From: UBA5868 sp964482025
GTDB taxonomy: Bacteria; Pseudomonadota; Gammaproteobacteria; Pseudomonadales; Cellvibrionaceae
Direction: 5' to 3'
DNA length: 9,774 bases
NCBI GenBank assembly: GCA_964482025.1
Contig: CAYZVN010000102.1
Span: forward strand, 1-9,774
Shown: positions 6,802-9,774 of the stretch, piece after piece
Position numbering within the stretch: position 1 is the stretch's first letter
How the letters are laid out: each line of letters begins with the position of its first letter
The notes under the pieces: generated by a model
Told to the model about the DNA's origin: nothing
Seen by the model: the letters and a program-made list of their open reading frames with translations, nothing else
Databases searched by the model: none
Made by a program: the position numbers and the translations under genes

Positions 6802-7745
6802 TTGGTGGGACGCTTTGGGTCTTTGATAAATTTGTGCCACCGCTCAATAAAAGCGTCGTTCTCGGACGATTCCGCACTCATGAAATAATTCCACGCCGCC
6901 AAATGACCGACCAGCGGTTTGGTATCAAAGCCGGAGAGTTCTTCCTCACCGACAGAAAAAGCAACGACCGGAATGTCTTCGGCGGAAATGCCGGCGTTGG
7001 CAAGTTCCTTATAGAAAGGCACATTGGCGTCACCGTTAATGGTGGAGACCACTGCGGTTTTTTTGCCGGAGGAGCCAAACTTTTTGATTTCCGCTACCCG
7101 CGTTTGCCAATCCGCGTGGCCAAAAGGCGTGTAATTAATGGAGATATCTTCTTTTTTCACACCTTTGCTAATCAGGTAGGCTTCCAAAATTTTATTGGTG
7201 GTACGGGGGTAGACATAATCTGTGCCTTCCAATACCCAGCGTTTTACGCCTTCAGACGACATCAAATAATCTACGGCCGGTATCGCCTGCTGGTTAGGCG
7301 CCGCGCCTGTGTAGAACACATTTTTGGAAGACTCTTCTCCCTCGTACTGCACCGGATAAAACAGCAGGCCATTTAATTCCTCGATAACTGGCAATACGGA
7401 TTTTCGCGATACCGATGTCCAGCAACCAAAAATGACGGATACCTTGTCCTTGGCTAATAATTGCTTTGCTCTTTCTGCAAAGAGTGGCCAATTGGACGCG
7501 GGGTCAACCACCACCGGTTCCAACTTTTTACCCAACACACCGCCGGCTTTATTTTGTTCTTCGATCATCATTAAAACCGTGTCTTTTAAGGTGGTTTCAC
7601 TGATGGCCATAGTGCCGGAAAGGGAATGTAAAACACCGACTTTAATGGTCTCGGCCGCATGGGATACGGCGGCTCCTGTTGCCAGTGCGGCAACCCCAAT
7701 TGCCAAACTGGCTTTTTGCACCAGCTTTTTAAGGTGATAACTCAT
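6802..7745 (-). CDS. urtA: Urea ABC transporter periplasmic binding protein UrtA, C-terminus lost in gap
   Basis: The first 314 residues are visible against about 420-430 for the family. A signal peptide MSYHLKKLVQKASLAIGVAA followed by LATGAAVSHA (probable cleavage near residue 30) precedes highly conserved UrtA blocks: TIKVGVLHSLSGTMAISETT, VVDPASNWPLFAERAKQLL, VIFGCWTSVSRKSVLPVIEE, LLFYPVQYEGEESSKNVFYT and GAAPNQQAIPAVDYL. These distinguish UrtA from amide or branched-chain amino acid binders. It captures urea in the periplasm for UrtBC. Start 7745 is preceded by AAGGAG at about 7 bases. The frame stays open to 7871, but that extension lacks a leader. It is the first gene of the operon, behind a sigma-54 promoter. 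Confidence 0.95.
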
Positions 7746-7829
7746 AAGGTCTCCTTCGACTTTAGGTAACAGAGCGTTTTTTGTTGGTAAAGCACGCGGC
7801 GGCATTGATTCATAATGCAGTTGCGATGC

Positions 7830-7844
7830 GCGCCTTATAGGCGC
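7830..7844 (-). other. Small hairpin in the urtA leader
   Basis: GCGCCT, TAT loop, AGGCGC form a perfect 6-bp stem about 85 bases before the urtA ATG, inside the predicted 5' untranslated region. No riboswitch class is recognisable here, and the T8 run at 7853-7860 lies on the wrong side for a terminator of the leftward transcript. Confidence 0.3.
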
Positions 7845-7928
7845 TAGAGCATTAAAAAAAACCGAAGTCATTTACCTTTGATTACGATGAATTATCTATG
7901 GGCAAGCGGTAAACGACGAAATAGCTTG

Positions 7929-7944
7929 AGCAGATTTGGTGCCA
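7929..7944 (-). promoter_or_regulatory. Sigma-54 promoter of the urt operon (-24/-12)
   Basis: Read leftward, the bases are TGGCAC, then CAAAT, then CTGCT, preceded by a T. The -24 block is perfect, the -12 block has a single mismatch (C for the first T of TTGCW), and GG and GC are exactly 10 bases apart. The predicted start is near 7918, giving a leader of about 170 bases before urtA. This is the best sigma-54 match in the window and fits nitrogen-limitation control of urea uptake. Confidence 0.75.
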
Positions 7945-7998
7945 AAAAGTCTCGCCGAGCTTCGCTATCTGAGAAGCGGAAGTAACTCTTTGTTATTC

Positions 7999-8075
7999 AA
8001 AGTAATTTATTATTTACTTTAAGGGAGAGAAGCCTTGTGGTTAGCGCGAACCACTTTTCTCGCTATTTCGTAGCG
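7999..8075. repeat. AT-rich dyad and two small stem-loops between enhancer and promoter
   Basis: There are three perfect inverted repeats in a row: AAAGTAA/TTACTTT (7999-8005 and 8014-8020), GTGGTT/AACCAC (8037-8042 and 8049-8054, followed rightward by TTTTCT) and CGCTA/TAGCG (8061-8065 and 8071-8075). They lie between the NtrC-like sites and the sigma-54 promoter. The AT-rich part could be a DNA-bending segment of the kind IHF occupies, but I find no good IHF consensus. A small RNA is possible but unsupported. Confidence 0.3.
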
Positions 8076-8083
8076 CACGCTTA

Positions 8084-8119
8084 GGCACTAAAAGTGTGCC
8101 CTCGCTTTATCTTGGTGCA
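8084..8119. promoter_or_regulatory. NtrC-like enhancer pair upstream of urtA
   Basis: The first site, 8084-8100, is a dyad GGCAC-N7-GTGCC, matching the GCAC-N7-GTGC form of NtrC sites. The second, 8103-8119 (ending TTGGTGCA), has a perfect right half GGTGCA and a degenerate left half. Centres are 19 bases apart, about two helical turns, near -174 and -193 from the predicted urtA start. Such pairs allow cooperative NtrC binding. The regulator is inferred. Confidence 0.6.
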
Positions 8120-8212
8120 TGAGGTACTGACGTGTGGATGCTTACAAATTTAGCACGTGTCATCTGCGCATTATTGAGGGTTTAGATCCTTATTTTGTCA
8201 CCGAATTTTTGC

Positions 8213-8247
8213 TGCACAGGTTCCGTGCGAAGTGCCAATATGGTGCA
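8213..8247. promoter_or_regulatory. Second, more distal NtrC-like pair
   Basis: Site 8213-8229 reads TGCAC-N7-GTGCG, matching GCAC-N7-GTGC exactly. Site 8231-8247 has a good right half (GGTGCA) after CCAATAT but a poor left half. Centres are 18 bases apart and lie about 300-320 bases upstream of the predicted urtA start, just beside the microsatellite. They could be auxiliary enhancers or could act on something inside the assembly gap. Confidence 0.4.
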
Positions 8248-8260
8248 GCAAAAGCAGCAA

Positions 8261-8436
8261 AGGAAGAGGAAGAGGAAGAGGAAGAGGAAGAGGAAGAGNN
8301 NNNNNNNNNNNNNNNNNNNNNNNNNNNNNNNNNNNNNNNNNNNNNNNNNNNNNNNNNNNNNNNNNNNNNNNNNNNNNNNNNNNNNNNNNNNNNNNNNNAG
8401 GAAGAGGAAGAGGAAGAGGAAGAGGAAGAGGAAGAG
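8261..8436. repeat. AGGAAG hexanucleotide microsatellite with unresolved centre
   Basis: A pure (AGGAAG) tandem array covers 8261-8298 (6.3 copies) and 8399-8436 (6.3 copies), with 100 N between. The two visible parts total at least 12 copies and the real number is unknown. One strand is all purine, and no frame on either strand contains a stop codon. It lies between the urtA regulatory region and the ureJ terminator. Confidence 0.93.
8299..8398. other. Assembly gap (100 N) inside the microsatellite
   Basis: Exactly 100 N flanked on both sides by 38 bases of the same repeat. Low-complexity repeat is the obvious reason that assembly failed here. Confidence 0.97.
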
Positions 8437-8473
8437 AGAAAAACAAAAGCGCACGGCATTATGCGCCGCGCGC
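8437..8473 (-). terminator. Intrinsic terminator of the ureG-ureJ transcript
   Basis: Read leftward, GCGCGCGGC pairs with GCCGTGCGC over nine positions (one G-U) across a 7-base loop (stem 8465-8473 with 8449-8457), followed at once by TTTTGTTTTTCT. It begins 7 bases after the ureJ stop. This is a textbook rho-independent terminator and indicates that urtA has its own promoter rather than being read from the urease genes. Its T-tract runs directly into the pyrimidine strand of the microsatellite. Confidence 0.85.
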
Positions 8474-8480
8474 TCCTTGA

Positions 8481-9041
8481 TTAGAAGGACAAGACAATAC
8501 CCGTAACCACTACTGCGACGCCGGCCAGCCGTGCTGGCAAGTCAGACAGGACTCTTCTGACATAGCCGCCGGCTGCGAGCGCCACCGCGATCACCATCAT
8601 GCTGCTGACAATTAATCCCGCAATGAATGGTGTGACAGCCTCGCCCACAGGCAGTTCGGTTCCGTGCACAAAGCCGTGAATCGCCGCCGTTGTCAGCACC
8701 ACCGCTGCCCGTATTCCCATAGGCCCGCGCACATCCATCGCCATAAGCGCGCCCAACACTACCAAGGTCGCCACTATGCCGGCCTCAAACGTCAGATGCG
8801 CGAATTGCATACCCAAGGGAATGGCCAGCGCCAGCACTGCGATAAATGCCGCAATCAAAAGCCATTTGCCGCGCGTCTCACTCTGCGCAAGCCAAACCCC
8901 CGCAGCCAATAACGCCATTAAATGGTCGAGTCCCGTCAGCGGATGGAGAAACCCATCATGCCAGTCAATATGATGATGGCCAGGATGGGCCAACGCCAAG
9001 GCCGGGAACAAAAAAGGGGCGAGCGCGATTAATCTTCTCAT
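8481..9041 (-). CDS. ureJ: HupE/UreJ family membrane protein
   Basis: This encodes 186 residues, within the usual family size. A signal peptide MRRLIALAPFLFPALALA is predicted to be cut just before HPGHHHIDWHDG, exposing a His-rich N-terminus. The family metal-binding motif follows in GFLHPLTGLDHLMALL (His33, Asp39, His40), and a further His pair occurs in IHGFVHGTE. Several membrane helices fill the rest. HupE/UreJ proteins are thought to move nickel for hydrogenase or urease; its position 17 bp after ureG supports the urease version. The start at 9041 has only a weak AGAGA ribosome-binding sequence. Nickel transport is inferred from the family and the operon. Confidence 0.88.
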   Translation of the reverse strand: MRRLIALAPFLFPALALAHPGHHHIDWHDGFLHPLTGLDHLMALLAAGVWLAQSETRGKWLLIAAFIAVLALAIPLGMQFAHLTFEAGIVATLVVLGALMAMDVRGPMGIRAAVVLTTAAIHGFVHGTELPVGEAVTPFIAGLIVSSMMVIAVALAAGGYVRRVLSDLPARLAGVAVVVTGIVLSF

Positions 9042-9058
9042 CTAAGTTTCTCTCTGCA

Positions 9059-9682
9059 TTAAATAATTGGTTGGGGCGTGAGCATGCCGTGCTGCTCAAT
9101 AAACTCCACAATCTCTGCAACACCCACGCCATCTTTTAAATTGGAAAAAACAAACGGTTTATTACCGCGCATTTTCCGCGAATCGCGATCCATTACCGAA
9201 AGATCGGCGCCCACATAGGCGGCAATATCAATTTTGTTAATAATCAGTAAATCCGACTTAGTGATACCGGGCCCACCTTTGCGCGGAATCTTGTCGCCGG
9301 CAGAAACGTCGATGACATAGAGGGTGAGGTCGGATAATTCCGGGCTGAAGGTCGCCGCCAGGTTATCCCCGCCGCTTTCAATCAAAATCACATCGAGATC
9401 GGGAAAGCGGTGCTGCATTTCCGCCACGGCGGATAAATTCATGGAGGCATCTTCGCGAATCGCCGTATGCGGACAACCGCCGGTTTCCACGCCGATGATG
9501 CGATCCGGCTCCAGCGCTTCATGGCGCAATAAAAATTCCGCGTCTTCGCGGGTGTAAATATCGTTGGTGATCGCGGCGATATCGTATTTATGGCGCAACT
9601 CGGCGCAGAGGGTTTTCATCAACGCCGTTTTGCCGGAGCCGACAGGGCCGCCAATGCCGAGGCGCAGTGCAGGTTTTTTCAT
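9059..9682 (-). CDS. ureG: Urease accessory GTPase UreG
   Basis: This encodes 207 residues, full family length. UreG hydrolyses GTP to drive nickel delivery into the urease active site, working with UreD, UreF and UreE in the cytoplasm. Visible motifs are the P-loop GPVGSGKT (12-19), ITNDIYTREDAEFL, the nickel-binding Cys-Pro-His at 70-72 within ETGGCPHTAIREDASMN, ESGGDNLAATFSPEL (102-116) and the guanine-specificity NKID (149-152). All key residues are present, so the protein should be active. Start 9682 is set by the family N-terminus (KKPALRLGIGGPVGSGKT); the upstream AGAGA is weak. ureJ follows. No urease structural genes are in the window; they would be expected to the right. Confidence 0.96.
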   Translation of the reverse strand: MKKPALRLGIGGPVGSGKTALMKTLCAELRHKYDIAAITNDIYTREDAEFLLRHEALEPDRIIGVETGGCPHTAIREDASMNLSAVAEMQHRFPDLDVILIESGGDNLAATFSPELSDLTLYVIDVSAGDKIPRKGGPGITKSDLLIINKIDIAAYVGADLSVMDRDSRKMRGNKPFVFSNLKDGVGVAEIVEFIEQHGMLTPQPII

Positions 9683-9719
9683 GAGTGTTTCTCTGTTTCT
9701 TTTAAATTTTAAATTCGTT

Positions 9720-9773
9720 TTATTTGCCTAGAGCAAATTTGGGCTTTTGTGCCATTTCCAATAACCCCCTCCC
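9720..9773 (-). CDS. Possible 3' end of an upstream gene (partial)
   Basis: A leftward frame open from the window edge ends in TAA at 9720-9722, with final residues LLEMAQKPKFALGK. It sits 37 bases before ureG, where ureF would be expected, but the tail does not resemble the usual UreF C-terminus (ending like SRLF-S). The other two leftward frames also stay open for most of the stretch, so the evidence is thin. A small ATTTGC/GCAAAT dyad overlaps the stop. Confidence 0.2.
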   Translation of the reverse strand, partial: GRGLLEMAQKPKFALGK

Positions 9774-9774
9774 A

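Larger units (their letters stand above)
7746..8480. other. Long non-coding control region between urtA and ureJ
   Basis: About 735 bases (including 100 N) without a convincing gene. From urtA outward it holds the urtA leader with a small hairpin, the sigma-54 promoter (7929-7944), an AT-rich dyad and two small stem-loops (7999-8075), NtrC-like sites (8084-8119 and 8213-8247), the AGGAAG microsatellite with its gap (8261-8436), and the ureJ terminator (8437-8473). Open frames across the microsatellite are artefacts because the repeat contains no stop in any frame. Confidence 0.75.

Noticed and set aside
7746..7918. Riboswitch (for example guanidine type) in the urtA leader
   Set aside because: I found no ACGR-loop hairpin pair or other recognisable conserved core; the small hairpin and T-run do not form an attenuator in the leftward direction.
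8190..8459. Leftward poly-Ser, Leu-Pro and Phe-Leu frames across the same repeat
   Set aside because: These are the three opposite-strand readings of the same microsatellite, with no start signals or flanking domains.
8134..8484. Rightward open frame encoding a Glu-rich protein across the microsatellite
   Set aside because: The AGGAAG repeat has no stop in any of six frames, so long open frames are automatic. There is no ribosome-binding sequence, the frame covers the NtrC-like sites and ureJ terminator, and the centre is unsequenced.

Overview
The window looks like a chromosomal nitrogen-acquisition region from a Gram-negative gammaproteobacterium. Outer-membrane barrel proteins, a PII/AmtB pair, sigma-54-type promoters with NtrC-like palindromes and roughly even base composition support this. 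A marine or Cellvibrio/Teredinibacter-like lineage is my best guess from the general feel of the proteins, not something the sequence proves. The sequence is a scaffold with three runs of exactly 100 N (3689-3788, 6702-6801, 8299-8398). These are conventional placeholders, so distances across them are not real.

Layout from left to right. At 1-1630, reading leftward, an outer-membrane porin is followed by glnK (PII) and the start of amtB (ammonium channel, cut by the window edge). At 1631-2042 lies a divergent control region with a sigma-54-like promoter for the porin and an NtrC-like palindrome. At 2043-2738 a TorF-type small barrel protein reads rightward. A perfect 13-bp inverted repeat (2750-2778) separates it from the convergent urea ABC transporter operon, which reads leftward as urtA-urtB-urtC-urtD-urtE (7745 down to 2801). 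Two of the gaps damage this operon: one removes the end of UrtA and the start of UrtB, the other removes the middle of UrtD. At 7746-8480 a 735-base non-coding region holds a good sigma-54 promoter for urtA, two pairs of NtrC-like sites, several small dyads, a hexanucleotide AGGAAG microsatellite interrupted by the third gap, and an intrinsic terminator. From 8481 to the right edge, ureJ/hupE and ureG (urease accessory genes, leftward) form the tail of what is probably a urease operon lying mostly beyond the window.

Together the genes describe a route for urea and ammonium. Porins would admit small nitrogen compounds through the outer membrane. UrtABCDE would import urea using ATP. Urease, matured with UreG and perhaps supplied with nickel by UreJ, would release ammonia. 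AmtB/GlnK would handle ammonium uptake and nitrogen signalling. Matching sigma-54/NtrC-like architecture upstream of both the porin and urtA suggests one nitrogen-limitation regulon. I see no mobile element, tRNA, rRNA, CRISPR array or clearly novel gene system. The most interesting material is regulatory: the two enhancer/promoter regions, the nitrogen-regulated porin, and the unresolved microsatellite between the urease and urea-transport units.
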